Positions 46,186-58,439 of a DNA stretch of 64,000 nucleotides are shown in pieces. Source of the DNA: Kuschelorhynchus macadamiae. Its lineage: Eukaryota > Arthropoda > Insecta > Coleoptera > Curculionidae. Below the pieces are notes generated by a model. That model worked only from the letters and a program-made list of their open reading frames with translations. It had not been told where the DNA came from and ran no database searches. The stretch covers positions 1,513,501 to 1,577,500 of the forward strand of contig JAUTXW010000537.1 of assembly GCA_030620095.1 (NCBI GenBank), read 5' to 3'. Both the position numbers and the translations under genes were made by a program. Position 1 is the stretch's first letter. Each line of letters starts with the position of its first letter.

Positions 46186-48085
46186 AGGGTTCAAAAACTA
46201 AACCCATAAATGACTTAAATGAACAAGTCCAAGAACTAGCAAATATAAGTGCAGTAAAACATGTTCTATGCAAAAACAGAGGGGGTTTAAGCCAATGCAC
46301 CGTGCCTATTCACCAAAAAATAATTTCCTCTGCAAACCCCATCTAAAACAATATGGCAAGCTGTTAACACCACTTAGTAGAATTCAATCCAGTTTTATTG
46401 GCTTTAAAGGCATTTGTGACTTTTTTGCCAAAGACATAGAAAAAAAACCCTGCAAATTTCAAATAATGCTTTTGAACTAGGTTAAATGAATGTCATATTA
46501 ATACGATTTTCATGGCTGGTGCTTCACTAGATGAAATACTAAAATCAATAGGTTTTTTAAAAAACAAAAGGGCTTGTTCTGGTTGCGGTAATATGCCAAT
46601 TCATGCTATTGAGTACGTTTGGGATTATATGAGGTATCCGCTTGGCTATTTGTTCAACTTGTTACTTAATAAGGGCACCTTTCCTGACAATTTAAAACTA
46701 GGAGAAACAATACCATTTTAAGAAAAAGGCCAACACGAGTTGATTGAGAACTATAGACACGTCACTAGCCTAATTAGCTTTTCAAAATTTGTTGTAAACA
46801 TTGTAAAATCTAGACTAGAGAATTTCCTACAGGCAAACAAATTACTAGCACGTGCTCAGCATGGCTTTCGTAATGAATGCTGTACTTATACAGCTGCCTT
46901 CACTTTCTTCCAATTTTTTTATGTGGCAATGGATACAAAATATTATTCAATTATACTGCTTTTTGATTTGACTCGTGCATTTGATTGTGTAGACAGCGAT
47001 ATTTTAATCAGAAGATTAAATAAGATGAGGATTGAGTGAAATATAAATACCTTACTTAAATATTCTTTTAACAAACAGGAAAATTAGGGTAAAATTAGGT
47101 AATTCGTACTTTGAATATCAAGAACTAAAATTCGGGGTTCCTCAGGGTAGTGTTTTGTCACCACTCTTGTTTATTTTATTTATAGATGACCTGGAAGCCT
47201 TTTTAGAGCTGGGAGCAGAAGATGATATCCTGATTTTATATGCAGATGACACATTCATAATATTAACTGACCTATCATTTAATGTATTAATACAACGTGC
47301 CAACCAGATTTTAAAATCTATTAATAAATGGTGTTAAGGAAATAAAACTTATTCTAAATGAAACAAAAACTCATTGTCTGACTTTTTCAATTAAGCGACA
47401 TTTACCGGAATTTCATTTAAATTTAAATAATAAACAAATAACTAAAACCGAGAAGTAGACATTTCTAGGCTTATACCTTGACAGTGATCTTTCCTGGTCA
47501 TCTAAAGTAGAGCATGTTGCAGGAAAACTGAACTCAGCTTATTTTCACTTGCAAATTTATAAAATATTTTATTTACTATGGAATGAGTAAATGTTTACTA
47601 TGCTCTTGCTTACAGCCATTTAAAATATATGGGTCTCTATTGGGGTCAGGCCACGGAAATAAATCGTTTATTTGTTTTACAGAAACGGCTAATTAGAAAA
47701 ATATTTTCCCTCATTCCCATGGAATTTTGCCGTCCTGTTTTTAAAAAGCCTTTATAATGCATACTTTTAATGGAAGATGCACAAATTCCAGTTGTATCTA
47801 CACAGCACAATTATGAAACAAGACAAAACAATAATATATTGATTCCTAATTTTCGTTTATCAAAGTATAAAACCAGCTTGTTTTGTTTTAGCAGTTATGT
47901 ATTTATTAAACTGTATTTCAACTTATTTCTGTATTTCAAAGCTTCCAGTATCATATTTTAAAACATAAATTTTTGTTTTTATCAAATGTATTCTAGTGTG
48001 TATTTTGTATGTCTAGGCTTAGTAATTCTTGACATTGTTTACATTTTGTAAACAGTCTACTTAACAAGAAATAAATATATAAATA
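46186..48085 (+). pseudogene. Jockey-like LINE reverse transcriptase, decayed
   Basis: Readable pieces in changing frames: SIGFLKNKRACSGCGNMPIH and GTFPDNLKLGETIPF (46540-46720), IENYRHVTSLISFSKFV, LLARAQHGFRN and LLFDLTRAFDCVDSDIL (46743-47010, first catalytic Asp). FGVPQGSVLSPLLFILFIDD is shifted by one base at its start (about 47130-47180). ILYADDTFIIL, the catalytic YADD box, is at 47236-47270, followed by the thumb FLGLYLDSDLSW (47461-47496). The C-terminal end has YETRQNNNILIPNFRLS (47812-47862). The 3' end is an AATAAATATATAAATAAT-like tail near 48070, typical of LINEs. The upstream endonuclease part is absent, so it is 5' truncated. Confidence 0.82.
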
Positions 48086-48169
48086 ATACTTCAGCCCAAA
48101 CTTCTAAACATGTTGTTGTGGATACCGATGAAAGTCTTCGTTTGTCTGAAGGATAGCTCGAATGCGAAG

Positions 48170-50500
48170 ATGGCAACGTAATAGACAAAAACTAAGGGCA
48201 CAACGTGGAAAAACTTAAAAAATTCTTAAAAACAGCTTTACTTAGGTAATAAGTAGTATTCTAAAATATCAAGTAGTTACTTAATTTAGCTAGAGTTAAT
48301 ACAAAGTTAGTACAAAAAGTAGCAGGTTTTTCGATCCAATGTATTTTTTTATACATGTAAATCCATTACCACAATTTTTGCAGCTGTCGGGAATGCGAAT
48401 TGGTCAAGTCAATAAGAGATCTTCCATCTTCTCTTCATTGTAAGCATATTCGGAGAGTTGATGACCTGGGGTGGTGTGACTTGTACTTGGTCATCATTAG
48501 GTAAGTAGTTCGTTGTAGTCCTTCTAGCTCCGTGTTAGTCCATTTTAAGATTCCGAAACTGTAGATCAACACGGGCACAGCATAGGTGTTAATTGCTGTA
48601 ATTAGTTCTGTCTTCAGAACAGCTCGGACTCTTTGGACGTACCGGTATTTCATCTTGGTCTTTTCTTGGTAATTATCGAGCAGTCTAGCTTTTTGAAATC
48701 CTAGGTATTTGAAGGTTTCTCCTTGGTTCAACGCATGAACTATTTGCCCATGTCCTGTATTGTTGAGCAACGCGGAGAGGTTCATCGCTTTGCAGAACCA
48801 CAGTGGACTTTATGAGTCTCCTTGGTAAATTTCCCTATCTATGTGTATTTCATCGGTAGTAAAAGATTGATCGCCATTATAAATCCTCAGGTTCTTGATA
48901 GTTGCCAGGAAATTTATCATAGGGTGAATTTTGAGTATTCCTAGTAAGTCTATGAGCCAGGAATGTGGTACACTATCAAACGCCTTTTTATATTATATAA
49001 AAGCAGTGTGTATGTTGCGTTGGTTTTTCTGTGCCTGCTTAAGTATCACAGAGTCGATGATAAGTTGTTCTTTGCATCCTTGATGGTCTCGAAATCATCC
49101 CTTTTGTTCCTAGGCTAATAGGTTGTGACTATCAATATGATGATAGATACGATTTGCAATGCATCCTGTTAGGATCTTGTACATGGTGGACAAACTGGTG
49201 ATGGGCTTGTACTGGGACAGGTCTTCGGTCCTATTGCTTTTGGGTCGTATAGTTATAATGCCTAGCATTAGAAATGCGGGAGTTGTCTTCGGATGATGCA
49301 TTATTTTAGTAAAATGACGGGCCATAGCTTCACGGAAGATCTCAAATTTCTTATACCAGAAATTGCGAATATGGTCTATTCCTGGCGACTTCCAGTTGGT
49401 CGTTCCCTTAATAAAGCTGCTAACTTCTTCCTTGGTGATTTCATTTGTGGTGTTTGAATTTGATCACGTTGAGATCGTATCAATGTAACATTTCAGTTAT
49501 GCTCTTTTGGTTTTTTCAGATGTTCAACCAATACTTGGGCAAATGCTCTTTGCTCGGCAGCATTTTCTCAGTATTGATTTGATCTTTGGTGTTATACTAG
49601 TGTTGAAAGGCCAGTTCTGTCGTTTCCTCTTTAAGCATTTGTTGCAGCTCTGCAGATGTTTCGCTTTAGCTGTTAGTTTTTTCTTTAATGTATCTTGATA
49701 CTCATCTAGTCTTTGTTAATGGTTGAGATCGGTGGGTTTTGTACCTATCTTCCCAAATATCTTCTTAATGGGCGTCTTAAGTCTGCTCGAGGGGTTTTCA
49801 TTCTTCCGAAATTTTGTGAGTCTTCCTAGTTCCTGACACAGATCGTCAATTTTTGTCTCAAGTCTTTTCTGCCATATGGGTTTTTGTTGGTGTGTAGCTT
49901 TGCCTCTTTTCTTCTGAGAATACACTTGTTGTTTGTGATATCTAAGGACCGCAACGGCAGAGCAGTAGAGAGTGTGGAGCATCTCAAAGGTGTCATTCTC
50001 CGAACTAAACTCTGCTCGTATGGTGTTAAAAATCTTGAGGAAACTGTGAGTCTCTCGACTAGTTCTAAGTTTCGGGAGCTTAAGTCTTTGAGTTGGATCT
50101 TGGCCGTAAAACTCAGCAACCGCTTTTTCGAGTTCGTTGTATACTGATAATTTTCCATTGTCCTGGGAGTTGTTGGCTTTGTCAATGATATCTTGTCCTT
50201 TAGATTAGTCTTCGCCTATGTATTCTTCATTTCGTACTTCCTCCTCGGGTTCCTCTGTTATAGGCGGAACTATGGGCTCAACGACTTTGTTTTCAAGTTC
50301 AAGTTGCACCTCTCCTTTAAGTTGTTTCAGTATTGGTTTGGTCAAAAGTTTATTTCGGACAATTACTCGCCGTTGGTCAGCAATGCCTTGCTTAGGCTTT
50401 CCGGCCTTCGTGGTTTTATCTTTTTTATATAAAAATTCGTATTCATATATAAAAACATGTAAATTAAATTTCGCCAAGTTAATCAAACTTGGTTAACCCG
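48170..50500 (-). pseudogene. R2-like LINE reverse transcriptase, decayed
   Basis: From 50486 downwards: an N-terminal region with Lys/Glu-rich segments (50486-49716, two frames), then RPKSNRTEDLSQYKPITSL and TMYKILTGCIANRIYHHIDS (49240-49115), then with frame changes KKAFDSVPHSWL (catalytic Asp, near 48980) and QGDS-SPLWFCKAMNLSALL (near 48800). The C-terminal part at 48785-48435 holds ETFKYLGFQ, VPVLIYSFGILKW and MMTKYKSHHPRSSTLR. YSFGI..W and MTK...HHP.S are motifs I associate with R2-like or related LINE proteins; the clade is uncertain. It converges tail-to-tail with the LINE at 46186-48085. Confidence 0.75.
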
Positions 50501-51056
50501 GTTTCCATATGTGGCACAAAATTGCGCTGTATCGAATCTTTTTCCACGAGCAAATTAGATGAATACGCCCGGCAAATATTTATTTGCTTATTAAAAACAG
50601 TTTACTGGTCAAAGCTATATTTGAACAGAGGAATAATAAAACATGTTTCCAAATTGCCATTCCTTTAGGCTCAGAAATTGTGGATTCGAGCGAAAGAGCA
50701 AAGGGATAAAAATGCAAACCAAATACGTTTGTTTTTTCGCATGAAAATTTATACAGCTGACCTCGCTCATAGTTAACCAAATAAAACTCTTTTTATTATC
50801 TATTAACTTGCAAAAATATTGGAAGTCGATAGGAAATTGTTATTTAGTTTCCGGTTAAACTAATTTGGTTTTAAAATCTGATGGAAATTTTATATTTTAT
50901 TACGAAAACTTGAACATGTTGAGGATTTACGTTAGATATTTCGAACATTTTTTATATTCTTTTTTAATTTCAAATAAATTAATAAAAATGAAAAGGTTCT
51001 AGAATATTATACTAAATGTATATTGATATGCCTGAAGGAACCCTACTTAATATATT

Positions 51057-51750
51057 TTTAATCGACTTCAAAAAAGGAGGAGGTTCTCATTTCGATCTGT
51101 ATGTATTTTTGTATGTTTCTTCGGGCATATTGTCTAAACAGCTTGGCCGATTTTGATGAGTCGAACGCCAAATTGTAGAGGACGTCTCTTTGGTGGTCGC
51201 ATATATTTTGATTTGAAATCCGTTCACAAGTTGAAGTCACAAGTCACAAGAAATGCGGTTTTCACCATAATTGCCCCGAGTTTTTACTCGATGTACATTT
51301 TGCCAAATTTTCCCATTTATCTTAGGATTGCGGAGAAATACATATTTTTTGGAACTAAATTACTGTTTTAATTTAAATGGGATACCCTATATATTTTTAT
51401 GGTCTTGGATAGCCTGACACTTCTTCTTTTCAAAAATACATAGTTTGGGGATATTAATTTTAAGTTCTTCGATTTTAAAATTAAACTAAGCTATTCGGTG
51501 AAAACCGCATTTCAATATCATTTTTCGTTTTCGAGCTATTAAGTTGCGAAATGTGTTACTTTTTTGTGGGACACCCTATATAATCACGTACTGAGTCAAT
51601 TTGGTGTTTTGATAATACTACGCGTATAGGGTCTTACTTCTTTATTAGTTAGTCTTTATTAGTTTAACGCCTACTTCACGAAGTAAAATTTTCAAATCGG
51701 TATTTTTTCCTTTTTAGTGCATTTTTCTGAAGTCAGTTTCATTTTTTTCA
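51057..51750. repeat. Non-autonomous element, AATCGACTTCAAAAAAGG family
   Basis: The left end 'taatcgacttcaaaaaagga' and the right end 'ctgaagtcagtttcattttt' (51728-51750) are inverted relatives. Inside, 'gaaatgcggttttcacc' (about 51252) and 'ggtgaaaaccgcatttc' (about 51499) form a second inverted pair. A shorter relative is at 56049-56438. There are similar repeats in many insects, as far as I recall. 50501-51056 and 51751-54315 are AT-rich with no gene I can support; a short palindrome TTTGACAGCTGTCAAA is at about 53131. Confidence 0.55.
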
Positions 51751-54315
51751 TTATTCTTTACGTTTCGTCAGAAAAGAGTCTTATGAAAAATATCTAACAC
51801 GGCCATTTATTCATGTGCACCTCGGGCTTTTTATATCTATTCGTTTTCCAGAATATTTTTCATTTTGTCTATTAATTAAATTTTCTTATTTGTATAAATT
51901 TTTGTCTTAGTGCAACATTTTTACGTTACAATAGCAGTTTCCAGGCTTTTAATTAATTAACAAGTACAATGCAATTCTCACGAGTCAAGAAGGATGTGTG
52001 CTAAGTGATTTCCCAACGAAATTTGCTTTTTCAAGGCGCTGAAATAAAAATTTGTAGAAATCTTTTTGATATATATTTTTGTAATTACTACAGTATAAAA
52101 TGGTACTGTACATTCATTAAATGAACGATTTGAAAAAAAATTCTTTAAATAATTTTATTACTATTGCAGTAAAAGCCACCAGGTTTTATTACTTTTATCT
52201 GGATATCAGTTAAAATTTGTCAAGGCTGTAAATTTGAATTTAATTTACTAATATAGAATTATTCCTATGCTGAATGAACAAAAACAGTAATCAATTTTTT
52301 AAAAAAGTAAATTTTTTTTAATTTCAGGAACTACTAATATTTTTAGCAAGCGGAAGAACATATTGACATGAGGTCATTGACGTAATACGTACATAGTACT
52401 ATGTTTACCAAAACATATTTTTTTCTACTAAATTTGTAAAAATACAAATTTCAATTTGATATAATATAATTGCTTTAAAATAATTGTTATGATTACCAAT
52501 TAATTAATCAACGCTGATCTACATTTACAAAAGTTGATGGTAGCTTAAGAGAAAAACCGAAAAATAAAGTGAAATATAACATTGCTTAGACCAATTGTCG
52601 GTTCAAAAGTTAGGGCCCAAAAAGGTATTATTAAAAATGTTTATATAAAACACTGGCATTATTTTAATGTCTCTACACTGCCAATAGTTGGCTATATATT
52701 CGAAACGTTACATATCTCATATAAGTATATATACCACAATATTCCGCTTAATTATTTACCAAAACAAATATAATATCCGTTTCCGCACAGCCAATGAAAC
52801 GTGTTTCATCCACCAACCATGAATATTTAACAGGGAACCAACAAATTTCTCGCTGTTTATAATTATTGTCCGCATTGCTTTCACCGTGTTTATTATCTCG
52901 TCTATATTAAGTTAAACTTGACCGTCAAAAGAAAAAATTATACCCAATACTTTCTCAAATTTGAATGAAAAATAAATTATACTATATATTTAAATATTTT
53001 AGTTATCGAATAAATAACAACATATAAATGGACATCCCGCTCCTATTGGACAGGATGGAAACAATAACCGCTTTAGACTAAGTAATAACTTCAGATTTCA
53101 GACCCATATTATGTTCTCATTTTTGGCAGTTTGACAGCTGTCAAATCTAAATATAAAAACGTGTATATTAAAAAAACTATGTAGTATCCAAATCTATACG
53201 CAAAAAAATGTAATAAAATGTTTGAGTTTTATTGTGTCTCAAAATATTATTAATTTCTGAAATAAAAAATATATCTTCACTTTTAAAAAGATGTTTTACT
53301 CTCTTAGAATCACCCTGTAGTAAAACAGAATATAACCAAACCTGTTTTATGGTTTGACATTTTCTACCTCTTAAAATAAAAAACCTTTAATACAAAAACT
53401 TTAAATTTTAATTTTATTTTTGGAGAGCTGTTTCGCTACCTAAAAGTAAATCTTTATATTAAAAATTGCTTGAGTATGTAAAAAAGAAAATAAATTTGTC
53501 ATTTTTTACTACTTTGCTTAGTGGAAATAAATGTTTATATATACAAAATAATATACACCGTTTCTTAGCAATGTCTCTGGAATACTTTGTTTTATTTTCA
53601 GGTAACCCTTAGGGCTACCCTGTATAATTGCAGAAATGTTTTTTATTCAAAAAAAAATATAAAAAAACTAATCAAAAAGATAATAGGCGCTTCATCGTTT
53701 TTTAAATATTTTTTTAAAATGTTTGTCTTGTTTTGAAGCTGTCTTAGCATTTTATAACTGCCTTGTATGGATGATGAATAAACTATATACTTCATTTACA
53801 AAAAAAAATTCCCAAAATATTAATTTTTATATGGGCTGTTATATATTAAAGTAAAAATATAATAAGTTAATGGCCTTTACGGTGAATCTCAAATCTATAT
53901 TTTAAATTCAGAATGTCTTAAACAACCAAAAGCCTTTCTATACCTATTATCCATGAGCAACACATAAGTTTTGATCAAAATATTCAGTTTCTGATCATCC
54001 TAGTATAAATAAAATCCATCTAAATTGCTAACATAGACCTTATGTAAAACATCTAAAACTCTTTATGGTCAGTGATGTGGCAATGATAACTTAGTATAAG
54101 CATAACAGCCGATTTAAAGAAAATGCCACTACTCCGGACCGAATCTCTTTGCTTTACAACCACGTATATTAATATATAACTCGAAATCACACATACTAAA
54201 GTCAGCAATACTAAATATCGCATATAAAGTAAAAAATAAGCATAAAATAACCTCTAATAAAACTACCTTGAAATCTCCAAATCATACATGTATTTATTAT
54301 TTTGTAATAACTATT

Positions 54316-54515
54316 TTAATTTCCTATAGTATATCCATTTTCACTAACCCGCTCAAAGAGATATTTACAAGTTTCTGAAGGCATTTCGAGTGAAAACATG
54401 TCAAACTGTTTATTCTTACATTCAGTCAAAACTTGGGCTGGCAATGCCAGGCCACCTTTAAAAATGGAAAATATCCGAAGCCGAAAAATGTTACGCAATT
54501 TTTCGGCTTCGGATA
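54316..54515 (-). other. Possible short exon or gene remnant, with a 17-bp hairpin
   Basis: A minus frame (54498-54316) reads FKGGLALPAQVLTECKNKQ followed by FDMFSLEMPSETCKYLFERV and ends NGYTIGN-stop; composition and wording look protein-like, but I do not recognise a family. At its upstream edge ATCCGAAGCCGAAAAAT (54473-54489) and its exact reverse complement (54498-54514) flank an 8-base loop. There is no convincing start or splice acceptor. Confidence 0.25.
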
Positions 54516-54649
54516 AAAAAAATGTAAATCTATGTCTTGTAGAAAAAGATGAAATATTTGATATACTTAATCGTTTCTATCTTATGAGGTACCGTTACGA
54601 TTTTACGAAGGACCAAAAATGGCAAACAGATTTAGTGCACGCTACAAAA

Positions 54650-54796
54650 TGTTAATGATATGTATAAATAACAATTAAACTGCCATCAGAACCTGTATAA
54701 AGTACTTAATATAAATGTGTCCAGGAGACCAATATGCACTATTTGAATAATATTCGACTTTATTTTAACTCAGGTTTCTTATAAGAAAAAATTTTC
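54650..54796 (+). repeat. 147-bp exact direct repeat, copy 1
   Basis: It runs from TGTTAATGATATG to AAAAAATTTTC and is identical by eye to 56534-56680, 1884 bases further on. It contains no coding frame. 54832-55265 between the copies has open frames on both strands (for example 54973-55263) without a recognisable domain. Confidence 0.9.
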
Positions 54797-55559
54797 TCAA
54801 AATTCATTCCTAACCTTGATCGAGCTGATTATCACACTAACCTCCAGAAGAAATAAAGAGGTTTCTTTGCGTGTTTACTTGATTCACTTAGGATCAACCG
54901 CTCGTATGCTACAGAGCCAAACCAAAACCATAGTGAAAGATATGAAAACAAAATTGCAACTTTCTTTCTAAAATGCTCGTCCTGTATAAAGTGAAGAGTA
55001 ATTTTGGCGATGTGGAGAATTGGGAATCCATGGACGGGACGGGAAATCCGAAGAAAAAAGGTCTTACTGACACTGGAAAAATTAACGATAGCAGCATGCA
55101 TTTTGAATCATCGGGGTTTCGAAAAGGGTGCTTATATCGGACGCCACTACCGCCTTATTATAAGTCCAACCAAAATCGCATTTATATCAAAAGAAGCGCC
55201 CGTTTATCTTCTACGGTAAACCCCATAGCAGCGTATTTTCCCCAAGTACCGTTACCGAACTGAAGCATTTCCAAAGTCAAAAAACACAAATTTCAAAAAT
55301 GTCCGGTCCAAAATAGAAATGCGCGGACAGTAACGCACGCGGCTATTGTAATAAGGTTAATCACTAAATCATTGTAGGTCGATAGTCTTACTAAAACTGG
55401 AAATTTCAGTAATATGCAAACATGAAAATGAAACAAATGCAAGTTTTATCGCTTCTTAACATTCAATTTAATATTTTTTATATTACTGTATAGAACGATG
55501 ACAAGTAACATCTTTAATACACCTAAAAAGAATTAACCATAAATCTTAAATACATCCGA

Positions 55560-55995
55560 AAGTACAATTTGGATAATTTCATAGACCTTCCAGCTGATTT
55601 TTGTACTAACATGCCTCAAATTTGGTGCTAATACGCACCATAAGCTAAACCAATTGGATTCAAATTCGGAGACCTAGGAAGCCATGACTGATTTTGTATT
55701 TTTCAATGCATCGATCTTCAAACATCCTATTTAAATATTCGCAAACGTATGACGAAAAGGTGCGTATACACCTTTATCCATAAACTTCTTTCAACAAAAC
55801 AAGTAGCTCCTATCTAAAAAAAACACAATGATATGAATCGCCATCAGATTGTTGCTGAAAATGGGTCTCAATATCGGAATATGTATTGTTTCTCTGATAG
55901 ACATATTTTTTAAATAATTTATATGTAAAATGAACTTAATTTTACTTAAGACAGTTTTTGCCTTGTCCGTAAATAAAATTTTCAAAACCACGCGT
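55560..55995 (-). pseudogene. Mariner-like transposase fragment
   Basis: In shifting minus frames: ILFTDKAKTVLSK (55985-55940), then past several changes VYG...CIRTFSSYVCEYLNRMF EDRCIE split here in two runs, and WLPRSPNLNPIGLAYG (about 55690-55645). PRSP.L.P is the conserved segment near the last catalytic residue of mariner/DDE_3 transposases, and FTDEA-like is the first. Only part of the catalytic domain is left and it is heavily broken. Confidence 0.5.
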
Positions 55996-56048
55996 GTTAG
56001 AATTCCTCCGATTCAATTAATATTACATATCGTTGATATTAAAGAACT

Positions 56049-56438
56049 TTTTAATCGACTTAAAAAAAAGTAGTTTCTGATTTCAGCCTGTATTTATGTA
56101 TGCATGTCCGCGATTGCAGAGAATGCAACTAATGAACGGATTTAAATGTTGTTAAGCAGGATTATAGGGTGGTTTTGCTACAGCTTTCAAGATGTAAGTG
56201 GCATGCCCAGTGTTAGAAAGTGTGTGGACAAACGAGAGTATCTGACAAATTGTTATAATTTCTTTCTTAACAATTAGATATAATGAAATTTTGGTGGTTT
56301 ACATATATTAAAACAAAAAGCAAGTTAACATAATAAAACTAAAACAGTCCTCAAAAAAAGTACTGAAAAGTTACTTGAAGTATTAAAATGTTATTTTTTA
56401 TTTTGCGATGTTTTTTAGAAGTCGGTTCTATTTTTTTT
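56049..56438. repeat. Short non-autonomous element, AATCGACTT family
   Basis: It starts 'tttaatcgacttaaaaaaaag' and ends 'tagaagtcggttctattttt', the same end types as 51057-51750, and shares 'tgtatttatgtatgcatgtc'. A related internal fragment is at about 60075-60160 ('cgaccctatgtattttttatg'). No gene. Confidence 0.5.
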
Positions 56439-56533
56439 AATATTATTGTTTATTTTCCTTTTCAATTTATATTAACTTTATTTTCTATATGTTTACTTAT
56501 TTAAATTTTGTTTGTGTTTTTTAATTTAGATTT

Positions 56534-56680
56534 TGTTAATGATATGTATAAATAACAATTAAACTGCCATCAGAACCTGTATAAAGTACTTAATATAAAT
56601 GTGTCCAGGAGACCAATATGCACTATTTGAATAATATTCGACTTTATTTTAACTCAGGTTTCTTATAAGAAAAAATTTTC
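56534..56680 (+). repeat. 147-bp exact direct repeat, copy 2
   Basis: Base-for-base partner of 54650-54796. The flanking bases differ on both sides, so the homology stops sharply. 56681-57340 after it has no gene I can support. Confidence 0.9.
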
Positions 56681-57340
56681 ATAAAATTTCCTTTGAATTT
56701 CAGTTCAATGAATATTCTGGACCAAATATAAATGTGATTTATCCTCAATATTTTTCTTCCCTTAATAGTATGTCAAAATTCTATTAGCGAACTAATCTTT
56801 CTTTATGTTTTATATAACTAAGAACTTGTTTGTCCAAAGCAGATGTTTACGTTTCGTCTTTCAAAATGGTTATTACCTTAGTGATAACTTTTCCATTCTA
56901 AGAGTATAATATAATATTCATTTCAGAGTAAGTAGTGGATAAAAGTTAATTGAAAACAATCAAATTAAAAGAAAATTTAATTTTTATGAAATACGAAATA
57001 AAATGCAAGAATTCAATTTTAAGTCTTCCTAATTATTTCCAAATATAACGTTTATGTGTGTTATGAATTATAAGCCACCGCTTAGTGGGAGATTCCTGGT
57101 CGCACAATAAGACAAAAATGTTTTACATGTAGTAGAAGTCCAAAACGGCTTCATTATCGCCATACACGTTGTTAAAGAACCATTTTTTGATTTGGAAACC
57201 GGATTATTAGATTGAAATGGAACGCCATATATAGAAAACGTCTTTTTATGATAAATTATTGTCAATGCATTCAACTGGTGGCGTAAAAGTCAATAAGATA
57301 ATGCATTTTTACCGTTATTCGATTATAAGTTTTTATTTTG

Positions 57341-57560
57341 ACTTTTAACAATATAGGGGAAGTATTATAATCACAAAATATTTTCGAAAAATAAAAGTTG
57401 GGTTTTTTGATGTTTTAGAATTCCTAGAATACGCACAGAATATATTTTTAGAAAAAAAAATATGTCTGTACGGACGTGTGTGTATATGTAAACAAAATTT
57501 CAGCGATTCTTTTCAAATTTGCACAAATCATTTTATTCTGGGTATCATGGGGGTACTGTT
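57341..57560 (+). repeat. Diverged relative of the ACTTCCCTCGT head
   Basis: 'gggaagtattataatcacaa' and a later 'tttgatgttttagaattcctag' parallel the head order of the family (GGGAAGTATTGTAATCGTGAA, then 'tttagggtccctag'), but the modules after it are not recognisable. A weak match. Confidence 0.35.
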
Positions 57561-57702
57561 CTTACCCGGCAGGAGTCTGGAAATAAGCACAACTTCCTAA
57601 ATGAATTTCCCTATCAGGGATGCCATATTCTAAGTTCAAAAATGGCTGATGATATTTTTACCTAAATATGGAGTTTGAAGGGACGTCATGTTCAAACTTC
57701 TC

Positions 57703-57733
57703 CTGATTATGGTTTAAATTTAAACCCGAAACG
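57703..57733 (+). ncRNA. Degenerate hammerhead-like stem-loop
   Basis: CTGATTA, then the perfect palindrome GGTTTAAATTTAAACC, then C-GAAACG. The arrangement equals a hammerhead core with stem II, but the catalytic G of CTGATGA is T here, so it would not be active. It may be the relic of another ribozyme-bearing retroelement. Confidence 0.3.
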
Positions 57734-58439
57734 TTAGCGGACATACGATGTTATCATAAGGCTTCTCTGTGGGAAAGGCTTTCGTATGTTTGGTGTAATC
57801 GATACTTCTGTTTGACTCTGTAATTAATTTTTATTATGATCCAGCTACTCGCTGTCATTCAAATCTATAAAGTTCAGATCGTCGAAGGTCTCTGATTTGA
57901 TATTGGGGTCATTAAATATCTAGTGAGAAATATAAGCTATACATGTAGTCTGATCAATTTTGGAAAGATTTTATATTTTAATTTAATTCTAGAGAAGTAC
58001 TTGCAAACATTTGGCGCTAGGTAATCGATATCGGCTGATGAGTCTTTGACAATCTATTATGTTTAAAATCTCAGGATTTAATGAACTTTCTGTTATGCGC
58101 GGATTTTCTTCCTGCCGGAAGGGATTTGGAGTATGAATTAATAAATTAATACTATTTTGATTACTTCTTATTTGTTTGGAATTAAATTTGTTAGTAATAT
58201 AAGTCCTGTTTTCCTTTTATGAAAGATAAGTATAGTATTTCATGAGACCTGTAACTTTTTATTATTCAAAGTTCTTGAAATGCCTCTTATTAAAACTTTT
58301 GGTTGAAATGCCCTGACAGGCTCCAGTCTAGGAGCACTAGCACACAGTAACCTCATTGCAAAAACGTATTCTTATTTGTTGTCAATACGAAATAACTTAA
58401 ACAGTTAAATTTCTGTTATATTACAATTTTTACCAATAG

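Noticed and set aside
54973..55263. 96-codon plus-strand frame and overlapping minus-strand frames
   Set aside because: Open frames exist in several overlapping registers, with no recognisable domain, start context or splice site. Not enough to call a gene.
57068..57274. 68-codon minus-strand frame
   Set aside because: No domain; the sequence resembles anonymous insect repeat DNA rather than coding sequence.
58036..58056. CTGATGAGTCTTTGAC, hammerhead-like
   Set aside because: The core CTGATGA and a short GTC/GAC stem are present, but no GAAA follows. Likely chance.
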